DNA of 12,116 nt from an uncultured Clostridia bacterium (GTDB lineage: Bacteria; Bacillota_A; Clostridia; Christensenellales; Aristaeellaceae): contig CAKUDW010000035.1 in the NCBI GenBank assembly GCA_934645275.1, forward strand, positions 1 through 12,116, read 5' to 3'. Every line of letters starts with the position of its first letter. Position 1 is the first letter of the stretch. Shown here in pieces: positions 6,295-12,116 of this stretch. A program made the position numbers and the translations under genes. The notes under the pieces are model-generated. The model did not search any database. It was not told the DNA's origin and saw only the letters and a program-made list of their open reading frames with translations.

Positions 6295-7926
6295 ATGTTT
6301 TGCTCGAAATGCGGAAAAACCATCCGGATGGAGGATGAGGTTTGTCCAAATTGCGGCGCGCCCATCGGCGATAACCGCTTCGGGGGAATCCCGTATACAT
6401 CTGCGCAGTTTACCGTTGCGCCCGGCCAGAAGGAATTCGGAGCGCTGGGCAAGGGGCCGGTGAACAATTATACCCGCACCACCTACACCAGCATGCCCGA
6501 CGCCGGGCAGGATGAGGGCGATGTGGGCAGCCGCACCACCTATCGCCCCGTATATGAGGGTGCATCCGCGCCGGAGGACGTGCGCCGCGACATGCGCGCC
6601 GCCATTTCGCCGGATGAAAACGAGGCTCAGGCCGAGGGCGAGCCTGGCCCCGCACCCGCGTCCGCGCCGCTCTCCAGCGCCGCACGCGAGGTACTCAGCG
6701 AGCTGGACGAAGAATTGCGTCCCGAGGATGAGATTGACCGCAGCCAGTTCCGTGTTCGTCCGATTCAGTCGGCGGGCCGCGCAGGTATTTCCCGCGATGT
6801 GAGCGAGTATATCCGCAAGCTGGAGGATGGCTCCGGCCGCCGCGCTGCGCGCAGGCGCGCCGCCTACGCGCCCGAAGAGGACGAGCGCGAAACCTATGCC
6901 GCCCAGGATTATGCCGGAGACGACGATTATGCCGAGGACTACGCCGATTACGGCGACGACGGCGATTATGCCGACGACGAGGCTTATGACGCCGCGCCGC
7001 GCCGCCAGGGCGTGGATTTGCGCCGCCTGCTCAAGGTAGTGGGCGCGGTGGTCGTGGCCGCCTTGCTGATTACCGGCGGTATCGTCGGCCTGAAATATGT
7101 GCGCAGCAAGGGCAGCAGCGCGCCCATCGAGGGCGTGACCGAGAGCCTGTACACCGAAGGCCTCGCGCTGGTGAAGGCGCACGTGCAGCAGGATTACATC
7201 GACCAGTACGTGGCCAAGTATACTTCAGACGGCATCATCTCTCTGTCCACCGCGCTGGAAGAGGACAAGAACGCCATCGCCGCGCTCGCACCCGCTGAGC
7301 CCGCGGCCAACGACGCCACTTTCGTTTCCGCGCTGCAGGCCATTCAGGATAACATCGGCAGCGCCATCACGATGGACGCATTGGCCGTAGAGAGCACCAG
7401 CGCCACCAAGGAAGCCGACCACGAGGCACGCTGGCAGATTGTGAACAACGCCATTACGCAGCTTGAGAGCGCCACCAGCGCCGCCGAGTTGACCGGCGTA
7501 ATCAACGCCCAAGTCATCACCGTGGCAAGCGAAACGCCCGCGCCCGTGGCCACGGCCGAACCGGTCGTCTACCGTTCGCTGCAAAAGGGCGATGAAAACA
7601 ACGACGTGCAAAAGCTTCAGATGCGCCTGATTGAGCTGGGCTACCTGGGCGAGAGCGCCGACGGCGTGTTTGGCAGCAAGACCGCCACCGCCGTGAAGCT
7701 ATTCCAGGAGACGACAGGCCTCGAGGCCACTGGCATTGCCGATAACGACATGCAGACCCGACTCTTCGCCGACGACGCGCCCTACGCGCCCGGCGCAGCT
7801 ACGCCTCAGCCCACGGCAGAGCCCACGCCCGAACCCGTGGCCACCGACGTGCCCATCGAGCCTGCTGAGGCCGCCGATTCCGGCGCGGCGCAGGCCGACC
7901 CGCTTTCGGCAGACCTTCAGATCTGA
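6295..7926 (+). CDS. zinc-ribbon, single-pass membrane protein with C-terminal peptidoglycan-binding domain
   Basis: 543 residues. Domains in order: a zinc ribbon at 1-25 with two CxxC knuckles (C3, C6, C17, C20); a long polar, partly basic segment; a highly acidic Asp/Tyr/Ala/Glu stretch at about 196-235; one membrane helix at about 248-268, preceded by RRLLK, so the N-terminus is predicted cytoplasmic; an external mostly helical region to about 415; a PG_binding_1 domain at about 427-486 (LQKGD, DVQKLQMRLIELGYL, ADGVFGSKTATAVKLFQ); and a Pro/Thr/Glu/Ala-rich tail. The family facts are that such zinc ribbons are common at the N-termini of Firmicute membrane proteins and that PG_binding_1 binds cell-wall glycan/peptide. 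I infer a protein linking the cytoplasm to the wall, perhaps sensory or structural. No catalytic domain is visible. It has its own promoter and is followed by a stem-loop, so is probably monocistronic. Confidence 0.85.
   Translation: MFCSKCGKTIRMEDEVCPNCGAPIGDNRFGGIPYTSAQFTVAPGQKEFGALGKGPVNNYTRTTYTSMPDAGQDEGDVGSRTTYRPVYEGASAPEDVRRDMRAAISPDENEAQAEGEPGPAPASAPLSSAAREVLSELDEELRPEDEIDRSQFRVRPIQSAGRAGISRDVSEYIRKLEDGSGRRAARRRAAYAPEEDERETYAAQDYAGDDDYAEDYADYGDDGDYADDEAYDAAPRRQGVDLRRLLKVVGAVVVAALLITGGIVGLKYVRSKGSSAPIEGVTESLYTEGLALVKAHVQQDYIDQYVAKYTSDGIISLSTALEEDKNAIAALAPAEPAANDATFVSALQAIQDNIGSAITMDALAVESTSATKEADHEARWQIVNNAITQLESATSAAELTGVINAQVITVASETPAPVATAEPVVYRSLQKGDENNDVQKLQMRLIELGYLGESADGVFGSKTATAVKLFQETTGLEATGIADNDMQTRLFADDAPYAPGAATPQPTAEPTPEPVATDVPIEPAEAADSGAAQADPLSADLQI
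6907..6973 (+). repeat. in-frame microrepeat encoding the Asp-Tyr-Ala acidic tract
   Basis: GATTATGCCG occurs exactly at 6907, 6925 and 6964, with the variants GACTACGCCG at 6937 and GATTACGGCG at 6946. All offsets are multiples of 9, so the unit stays in frame and encodes repeated Asp-Tyr-Ala-Asp/Glu. The tract lies just before the membrane helix of the zinc-ribbon protein and could vary in length by slippage or recombination. Confidence 0.7.
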
Positions 7927-7934
7927 AAATTTTC

Positions 7935-7969
7935 TTCGAGGGCAGTCTCCGGCAGGGGCTGCCCTCGAA
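7935..7969 (+). terminator. stem-loop after the zinc-ribbon gene, possible terminator lacking a U-tract
   Basis: TTCGAGGGCAG (7935-7945) and CTGCCCTCGAA (7959-7969) form a perfect 11-bp stem with a 13-nt loop, 8 nt after the stop at 7926. The downstream sequence is ATACAATG, without a run of T, so it may block 3' exonucleases or terminate only partly. A smaller GCGCCC/GGGCGC hairpin lies at 7990-8007. The remainder of 7970-8035 holds the ribosome binding site of the next gene (AAGGA at 8021-8025). Confidence 0.5.
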
Positions 7970-8035
7970 ATACAATGTACGCGGCATGAGCGCCCCGTGG
8001 CGGGCGCAGAACAACGCTGAAAGGAAGATGCACGC

Positions 8036-8947
8036 ATGTCCAGACCGATCGTCGCCCTGATCTATGATTTTGACAAGACGCTTTCGCCCCGCGACATGGA
8101 AGAATATACCTTCCTGCCGGGCATCAACGTGGAGCCGGATGCATTCTGGGGCAAGTGCGCCGAATTTTCGCGCCGGCACCAGATGGACAGCATCCTTACC
8201 TACATGTATCTGATGCAGCACATGGCGCAGGGCAACATGAACCTGACGCGCGATACGCTGCGCGCGCTGGGCCGGGGCGTAGAATTCTTTCCGGGCGTAG
8301 AAAGCTGGTTTGGCCGCATTCGCGAAATCGGCAGCCGCATCGGCGTGGATGTGGAGCACTACATCATTTCCTCCGGCCTTTCTGAAATCATCGAGGGCTC
8401 GCGCATCGGTCATGAGTTCAAGGCCGTATTCGCCGCTTCCTTCTGTTACGACGAGGCGGGCCATCCGGTATGGCCCTCATCCGCCGTAAACTATACCACA
8501 AAGACGCAGTATCTGTTCCGCATCAACAAGGGTATACTGGATGTGACCAACGACCGAGATTTGAACGCCTTTACGCCGGAATACATGCGCCGCATTCCAT
8601 TTTCAAACATGATCTACATCGCGGATGGTCTCACCGACGTGCCCTGTATGAAGATGACGCGCCAAAAGGGCGGCTTTTCCATCGCCGTGCATCCGCCGGG
8701 AAAGACCGAAACCGCAGACGACCTGCTGCTTCAAAACCGCGCGGACTTTTCCGTGGAAACGGATTACACAGCTGGAAGCGAGCTTGAGCAGGTGGTCGCA
8801 ATGCTGATGAAGCGCATTCTGGCCGCCAGCGAGGTTTCCATGGCCCACGCACTTCAGGTACAGCGCGCGCATCGCCGCCGCGGCAATCTGGACGCGCCGC
8901 TGGATATCCCCATGCGCCGCGGACTAGACGACGAAGAAATAGAATAA
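8036..8947 (+). CDS. HAD superfamily hydrolase (phosphoserine-phosphatase-like)
   Basis: A 303-residue predicted cytoplasmic phosphatase of the haloacid dehalogenase superfamily, which uses an aspartyl-phosphate intermediate and Mg2+. Seen: motif I as DFDKTLSP at 11-18, with nucleophile Asp11 and general acid Asp13; motif II as IISSG at 110-114; a likely motif III Lys at 156 (TTKTQ); and motif IV as IADGLTD at 195-201 (Asp197, Asp201). Residues about 20-100 form a helical insertion between motifs I and II, the cap position typical of subclass C1. The C-terminus (about 270-303) is basic then acidic and lies outside the core fold. Substrate cannot be told. The ATG at 8036 has AAGGA 10 nt upstream. 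The GNAT gene follows after 13 nt, so the two are probably co-transcribed. Confidence 0.88.
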   Translation: MSRPIVALIYDFDKTLSPRDMEEYTFLPGINVEPDAFWGKCAEFSRRHQMDSILTYMYLMQHMAQGNMNLTRDTLRALGRGVEFFPGVESWFGRIREIGSRIGVDVEHYIISSGLSEIIEGSRIGHEFKAVFAASFCYDEAGHPVWPSSAVNYTTKTQYLFRINKGILDVTNDRDLNAFTPEYMRRIPFSNMIYIADGLTDVPCMKMTRQKGGFSIAVHPPGKTETADDLLLQNRADFSVETDYTAGSELEQVVAMLMKRILAASEVSMAHALQVQRAHRRRGNLDAPLDIPMRRGLDDEEIE

Positions 8948-8960
8948 AGGAGCAATAGAA

Positions 8961-9398
8961 TTGATACGCAATCTCAAGCCGGAAGACCGGCAGACATATC
9001 TTGAAATGGCCCACGCCTTCTACCACAGTCCGGCGGTGCTGCACCCGGTTCCGGATGCGTACCTCGAGCGTTCGTTCGATGAAATGATGCGCTCGGGCGA
9101 CTACATGCGCGGCCTGATCTTCGAAATGGACGGCCGCACGGCAGGCTACGCCGTCATCAGCAAAACTTTCACGCAGGAGGCCGGAGGCCATGTCGCATGG
9201 GTGGAGGAAATCTACATTCTGCCCGAATTTCGCGGACGCGGACTGGCACATGAGCTGTTCGCGAAGCTGCGCGAAATTGAGCCTGCGGCGCGCTACCGGC
9301 TGGAAATCGAGCCGGACAACCTGCGCGCAAAAAAGCTCTACGCCGAAATGGGCTTTTCCAGGCTGGATTACGAGCAGATGGTAGTGGATGTCGAATAA
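8961..9398 (+). CDS. GNAT family N-acetyltransferase
   Basis: A 145-residue acetyltransferase predicted to move an acetyl group from acetyl-CoA to an amine of an unidentified small molecule or protein. Seen: the central strand and acetyl-CoA motif A, VEEIYILPEFRGRGLAHEL at 81-99, with the RxxGxG-type pyrophosphate loop RGRGLA (91-96); and motif B, EPDNLRAKKLYAEMGF at 117-132, where N120 and the LYxxxGF helix are characteristic. The length is typical. The start is a TTG at 8961, chosen because AAAGGAG (8946-8952), overlapping the stop of the HAD gene, lies 8 nt upstream and the protein then begins at the usual first strand (MIRNLKPED). Probable second gene of a HAD-GNAT operon; a functional link between them is only inferred. 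Confidence 0.9.
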   Translation: MIRNLKPEDRQTYLEMAHAFYHSPAVLHPVPDAYLERSFDEMMRSGDYMRGLIFEMDGRTAGYAVISKTFTQEAGGHVAWVEEIYILPEFRGRGLAHELFAKLREIEPAARYRLEIEPDNLRAKKLYAEMGFSRLDYEQMVVDVE

Positions 9399-9414
9399 TT
9401 TCTGATAAAAAGCT

Positions 9415-9444
9415 GTATAAAACCGGCGCAAACGGCCGACGATA
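9415..9444 (+). promoter_or_regulatory. candidate sigma-F-type (forespore) promoter for spoIIR
   Basis: GTATA (9415-9419) and GCCGACGATA (9435-9444) are 15 nt apart. The Bacillus subtilis sigma-F consensus is GYWTA, 15 nt, GGNNANAHTR: the -35 half matches fully and the -10 half matches at five of its seven constrained positions. The position fits, about 39 nt upstream of the spoIIR start, and spoIIR is a known sigma-F target in B. subtilis. No good sigma-A promoter is seen in 9399-9482. Confidence 0.45.
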
Positions 9445-9465
9445 GAGGCATAATTCCCGAACCGT

Positions 9466-9473
9466 AAAGGAGG
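9466..9473 (+). promoter_or_regulatory. ribosome binding site that decides the TTG start of spoIIR
   Basis: A perfect AAAGGAGG lies 9 nt upstream of the TTG at 9483. The only nearby ATG (9475) is in another frame and ends after three codons, so TTG is the start. Confidence 0.85.
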
Positions 9474-9482
9474 AATGAAGCC

Positions 9483-9995
9483 TTGATTCGTCGGTTTTTT
9501 TGCGTGTTGATCGCGCTTTTCCTGGCGCTCCTGTGCGCCGCGCGCGCCGAGGGCGTGTATGACCTGGTTCGCCTACAGGTAGTGGCTGAGGACGATTCAC
9601 CCGCGGCACAGGCACTGAAGCTCGAATTGCGCGACGCCTGCCTGAGGTACGCGCGCGTCTGTCTGGACGGCGCACAGACCACAGACGAGGCCTACGCACT
9701 GCTGGATGCGCATGCCGCCGATTTTCAGGCCGCCTGCCGCCGCGCCGCGCGCGAGGCGGGCTACGCGGGCAACGTATGCGCGGAGGTGGGCAGCTTTGAC
9801 TTTCCGGATCGGCTCTACGGGCGGCTGCTGGTACCCGCCGGGGAATACCGCGCGCTGCGCGTGACCATTGGCGCAGGCACGGGCCACAACTGGTGGTGCG
9901 TGCTCTACCCCACCCTGTGCTCAGTGGATGAATCGGCGCTGGACGCGCAGTCGGTGCTGGACTGGCTGAAGCGTCAGCTGGGAGGCGACGCATGA
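9483..9995 (+). CDS. spoIIR: stage II sporulation protein R
   Basis: 170 residues. In sporulating Firmicutes SpoIIR is made in the forespore, exported to the intermembrane space, and activates the protease SpoIIGA, which processes pro-sigma-E in the mother cell. Seen: a signal peptide at 1-22 (RRFF, then a hydrophobic core ending AARA); LVRLQVVAEDDSPAAQALK at 28-46, the family's N-terminal signature (R-L/x-V-x-A-x-x-D-S); FDFPDRLYG and PAGEYRALRVTIG at 105-130; and the hallmark GTGHNWWCVLYPTLC at 132-146. At 170 residues it is on the short side for the family but all core motifs are present. TTG start with an excellent ribosome binding site. Its stop overlaps the sleB start by 4 bp (ATGA). 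This gene is strong evidence for a spore-forming lineage. Confidence 0.95.
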   Translation: MIRRFFCVLIALFLALLCAARAEGVYDLVRLQVVAEDDSPAAQALKLELRDACLRYARVCLDGAQTTDEAYALLDAHAADFQAACRRAAREAGYAGNVCAEVGSFDFPDRLYGRLLVPAGEYRALRVTIGAGTGHNWWCVLYPTLCSVDESALDAQSVLDWLKRQLGGDA

Positions 9996-10675
9996 GGCGG
10001 GTGCTGGCGCTGACCACGGTGCTTCTGCTGATCGCCTGTCTTGCCTGCGGCGCGCTTGCAGCCACAATACTGGAAGTGGGCAGCAAGGGCAGCGACGTGG
10101 TGAAGGTGCAGCAGCGGCTGATACAGTATGGCTACATGACCGGCACGGCGGACGGCCGCTATGGTGAGGCTACGCGCAACGCGGTACTGCGCTTTCAACG
10201 AAAGAACGGCCTGACGGCGGACGGGCGCGTGGGCGCAAAAACCGCCGCGGCGCTGGGGATAACGCTGTCAAAAAGCGGCGGCTCATCCTCCGCTTCATCG
10301 TCCTCTGCATCCTCGAGCTACGTCTCCTCCGACCACCGGCTGCTGGCGCGGCTGGTGTACGCCGAAGCGCGGGGCGAGAGCTACAAGGGCCAGGTGGCCG
10401 TGGCAGCGGTGGTACTCAACCGCGTGGCCAGCGCTTCGTTTCCAAACACAGTATCGGGCGTGGTCTACCAATCCGGCGCATTTTCCTGTGTGAGCAACGG
10501 CTCGATCAACTGCACGCCCGACGACAGCTGTATTCGCGCCGCGCTGGACGCGCTCAATGGTTGGGACCCGACCGGCGGCTGCCTCTACTATTACAACGCC
10601 AAAACCGCCGCCGACGACTGGATTTTTTCCCGCACGGTACAGACGGTGATCGGCAATCATTCCTTTGCCATTTGA
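9992..10675 (+). CDS. sleB: spore cortex-lytic enzyme SleB
   Basis: A 227-residue lytic transglycosylase that degrades cortex peptidoglycan (muramic-lactam-containing) during germination. Seen: a signal peptide at about 1-23 (RRVLALTT, hydrophobic core, ALA); a PG_binding_1 domain at about 26-88 (VGSKGSDVVKVQQRLIQYGY, ADGRYGEATRNAVLRFQ); a Ser-rich linker at about 94-113; and the catalytic Hydrolase_2 (SleB/CwlJ) domain at about 114-227 with ARLVYAEARGE, where Glu125 is the expected catalytic glutamate, then GQVAVAAVVLNRV, GAFSCV and YYYNAKTAADDWIF. The domain order and spacer match Bacillus SleB. The ATG at 9992 overlaps the spoIIR stop, giving translational coupling. It is followed 16 nt later by ypeB, the conserved partner pair. 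Confidence 0.95.
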   Translation: MRRVLALTTVLLLIACLACGALAATILEVGSKGSDVVKVQQRLIQYGYMTGTADGRYGEATRNAVLRFQRKNGLTADGRVGAKTAAALGITLSKSGGSSSASSSSASSSYVSSDHRLLARLVYAEARGESYKGQVAVAAVVLNRVASASFPNTVSGVVYQSGAFSCVSNGSINCTPDDSCIRAALDALNGWDPTGGCLYYYNAKTAADDWIFSRTVQTVIGNHSFAI

Positions 10676-10691
10676 ACGGGGGTGCGCGGCC

Positions 10692-12002
10692 ATGAAACGA
10701 CCGGCGAAGAGCTTTGATTTCAGGATCCTGGCGGCAGCGCTGGGCGCGCTGGCAGCGGCGCTGGCGGTGCTGGGCATCGCGCGCACGGCGGAACTGGCCC
10801 GCGCGGAGGCGAAAATCGCCGCCGTGTATGAAAAGGCGTTCTATGAAACCTGCGAGCTGACGGAGGGCATTTCGGCCGACTGCCGCAAGCTGCTCGTGGC
10901 CTCGGACGACATGCAGATGCAGGCGCTGTTGGGCGAAATCAGCCGCGGTGCGCAGGGCGCGGCCAGCGATCTGGCGCTGCTGCCGCTCAGCGACGGCACC
11001 GTAGCGGCCACGATCAAGTTCATCAATCAGACGGAAGATTTCGCGGCCAGCCTTTCCGAGAAACTGGCTGCGGGCGGCGAGGCGAGCGAGGCTGACCGCG
11101 AAACTATGGCGCAGCTTTCCGAGAGCGCTGCGCGCTTCTCTGTGGGGCTGAATCGACTGCTGGAACGCTATGAGCGCGGCGAAGCCAGTTTTACCGGTGC
11201 GTCCGGTGCAGACGGCGCGCTTGCGCCGCTGACCGGCGCCGCGGGCGACTATCCGACCCTGCTCTACGACGGCCCCTTTTCAGATGGCGCGGCCACGGGC
11301 AGTTATCAGCTGCTGGAAGCGCTGCCGGAGGTAGACCTGAGCGGCGCGCGCGCGAAGCTTGCAGCGTTCATCAGCGCCGAGGACGTGCGCTATCAGGGCA
11401 TGAGCCGTCCGGAAGTGGATGTATATGAATTCAAGCTGCGCAGCGGTGAATACAGTCTGTCCGCGGGCGTTACGAAGATGGGCGGCGAAATACTGTATAT
11501 TCTGCCGGATGAGGGTGTGAGCGAAGTAAACTACAGCGAGGCACAGCTGCTGGACACGGCGAAGGCATTTCTGATTTCGCGCGGCTACGGCGCGATGGAA
11601 ATGAGCTATTACAGCCGCTACGGCGGCATTCTGACCGTAAATTACGCTGCGGCGCAGGACGGCGTGATTCTCTATTCTGACCTGATCAAGCTTCAGCTTT
11701 CCACGAAGGACGGCAGTGTGATCGGCCTGGACGCGAAAAGCTACCTGAAGAACCACGTGCCGCGCGAACTGCCCACGCCTGCCATTTCGCAGGACGAAGC
11801 CATGCTGCGCGTGGGCGCACGGCTGGCGCCGCTGTCGGCCCGGCTGTGCCTGATTCCGCAAAACAATTCGGAATATCTGTGCTACGAAGTGATGGCTGCG
11901 GACGCAAGCGGCGAATTTCTGGTATACATCGACGCCCAGACCGGCGTCGAGCGGGAATTAATGCAGGTACTTTCCCGTGAAAATGGAACGCTGGTGATGT
12001 GA
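10692..12002 (+). CDS. ypeB: germination protein YpeB
   Basis: 436 residues, close to the roughly 450 of Bacillus YpeB. In Bacillus, YpeB and SleB depend on each other for stability and localisation in the spore, and YpeB restrains SleB until germination. Seen: one N-terminal membrane anchor at about 11-30; a helical region at 36-165 with YEKAFYETC, LALLPLSDG and IKFINQTEDFAASL, matching the YpeB N-domain; the family hallmark YPTLLYDGPFSDG at 187-199; and PepSY-like repeats in the C-terminal half (about 220-275, 283-353 and 362-425), with LDAKSYLKNHVPR at 346-358 and a final VYIDAQTG. No catalytic residues are expected. The ATG at 10692 has GGGGG 9 nt upstream; the frame is open to 10665, inside sleB, but without a suitable site. 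Third gene of the spoIIR-sleB-ypeB operon. Confidence 0.94.
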   Translation: MKRPAKSFDFRILAAALGALAAALAVLGIARTAELARAEAKIAAVYEKAFYETCELTEGISADCRKLLVASDDMQMQALLGEISRGAQGAASDLALLPLSDGTVAATIKFINQTEDFAASLSEKLAAGGEASEADRETMAQLSESAARFSVGLNRLLERYERGEASFTGASGADGALAPLTGAAGDYPTLLYDGPFSDGAATGSYQLLEALPEVDLSGARAKLAAFISAEDVRYQGMSRPEVDVYEFKLRSGEYSLSAGVTKMGGEILYILPDEGVSEVNYSEAQLLDTAKAFLISRGYGAMEMSYYSRYGGILTVNYAAAQDGVILYSDLIKLQLSTKDGSVIGLDAKSYLKNHVPRELPTPAISQDEAMLRVGARLAPLSARLCLIPQNNSEYLCYEVMAADASGEFLVYIDAQTGVERELMQVLSRENGTLVM

Positions 12003-12008
12003 TTCAGT

Positions 12009-12116
12009 ATGGAAGGAAGGCTCTATTCACACCGGATGACGCAGGGGCATAGGATGCAGCAGCCCTTCTATGCGGAGCGTGATCTGATGATAATGCGCGG
12101 AGATCTGTTCTCCGCC
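12009..12116 (+). CDS. start of an unidentified reading frame, cut by the window edge
   Basis: An ATG at 12009, 6 nt past the ypeB stop, opens a frame that stays open for 36 codons to the edge. Three in-frame ATGs are possible: 12009 (no clear ribosome binding site), 12036 (GGAAGGAAGG at 12011-12020 is 15 nt away, too far) and 12054 (AGGGG at 12043-12047, 6 nt upstream, the best). From 12054 the protein would begin MQQPFYAERDLMIMRGDLF. I do not recognise it. Its place after ypeB suggests, without proving, a further spore-related gene such as a small coat-type protein. Confidence 0.4.
   Translation, partial: MEGRLYSHRMTQGHRMQQPFYAERDLMIMRGDLFSA

Noticed and set aside
6235..7182. A 315-codon minus-strand open frame opposite the zinc-ribbon gene
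   Set aside because: The plus strand has clear domains, a promoter and a ribosome binding site; the antisense product is a low-complexity Ala/Gly/His/Arg-rich shadow.
9900..9991. Possible sigma-G promoter for sleB inside the end of spoIIR
   Set aside because: A TGAAT-like -35 occurs at about 9928, but no AT-containing -10 follows at the right distance.

Overview
The window is GC-rich, densely coding bacterial DNA, with short intergenic gaps, strong AGGAGG-type ribosome binding sites and two TTG starts. It carries a sporulation/germination block (spoIIR, sleB, ypeB), so the source is most likely an endospore-forming or spore-derived Clostridia-type Firmicute with high GC. The exact taxon cannot be fixed from the sequence. 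I saw no tRNA, rRNA, CRISPR array, insertion sequence or phage gene.

Layout. (1) 1-918 (+): the 3' two-thirds of a xylulokinase-type sugar kinase. It converges on a MATE-family exporter (minus, 1051-2394), with a perfect 21-bp inverted repeat between them that looks like a shared bidirectional terminator. (2) 2522-5077 (minus): galM followed 33 nt later by gltX, read from a good sigma-A-type promoter. (3) That promoter sits back to back with a second sigma-A-type promoter driving a rightward pair: a small TSCPD-domain protein and a 203-residue two-helix membrane protein with a Cys/His-containing C-terminal module. (4) 6295-7926 (+): a 543-residue protein with an N-terminal zinc ribbon, a highly acidic Asp/Tyr/Ala linker, one membrane helix and a C-terminal peptidoglycan-binding domain. 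Its promoter is overlapped by a 10-bp-arm inverted repeat that could be an operator. (5) 8036-9398 (+): a HAD-family hydrolase and a GNAT acetyltransferase, closely spaced. (6) 9483-12002 (+): spoIIR, sleB and ypeB in a tight operon, preceded by a candidate sigma-F-type promoter. The window ends in the first codons of another rightward reading frame.

How the genes fit together. The last block is coherent. SpoIIR is the forespore signal that triggers pro-sigma-E processing in the mother cell. SleB is the cortex-lytic enzyme used at germination, and YpeB is the protein needed for its localisation and stability. SpoIIR and SleB overlap by 4 bp (ATGA), which ties an early-forespore signal to a germination enzyme in one transcript. 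The left half is ordinary metabolism (pentulose kinase, aldose mutarotase, glutamyl-tRNA synthetase, drug/metabolite export). The least explained part is 5533-7926, two adjacent membrane proteins with metal-ligand-like motifs, one of which reaches the cell wall. No known defence or mobile system is evident.
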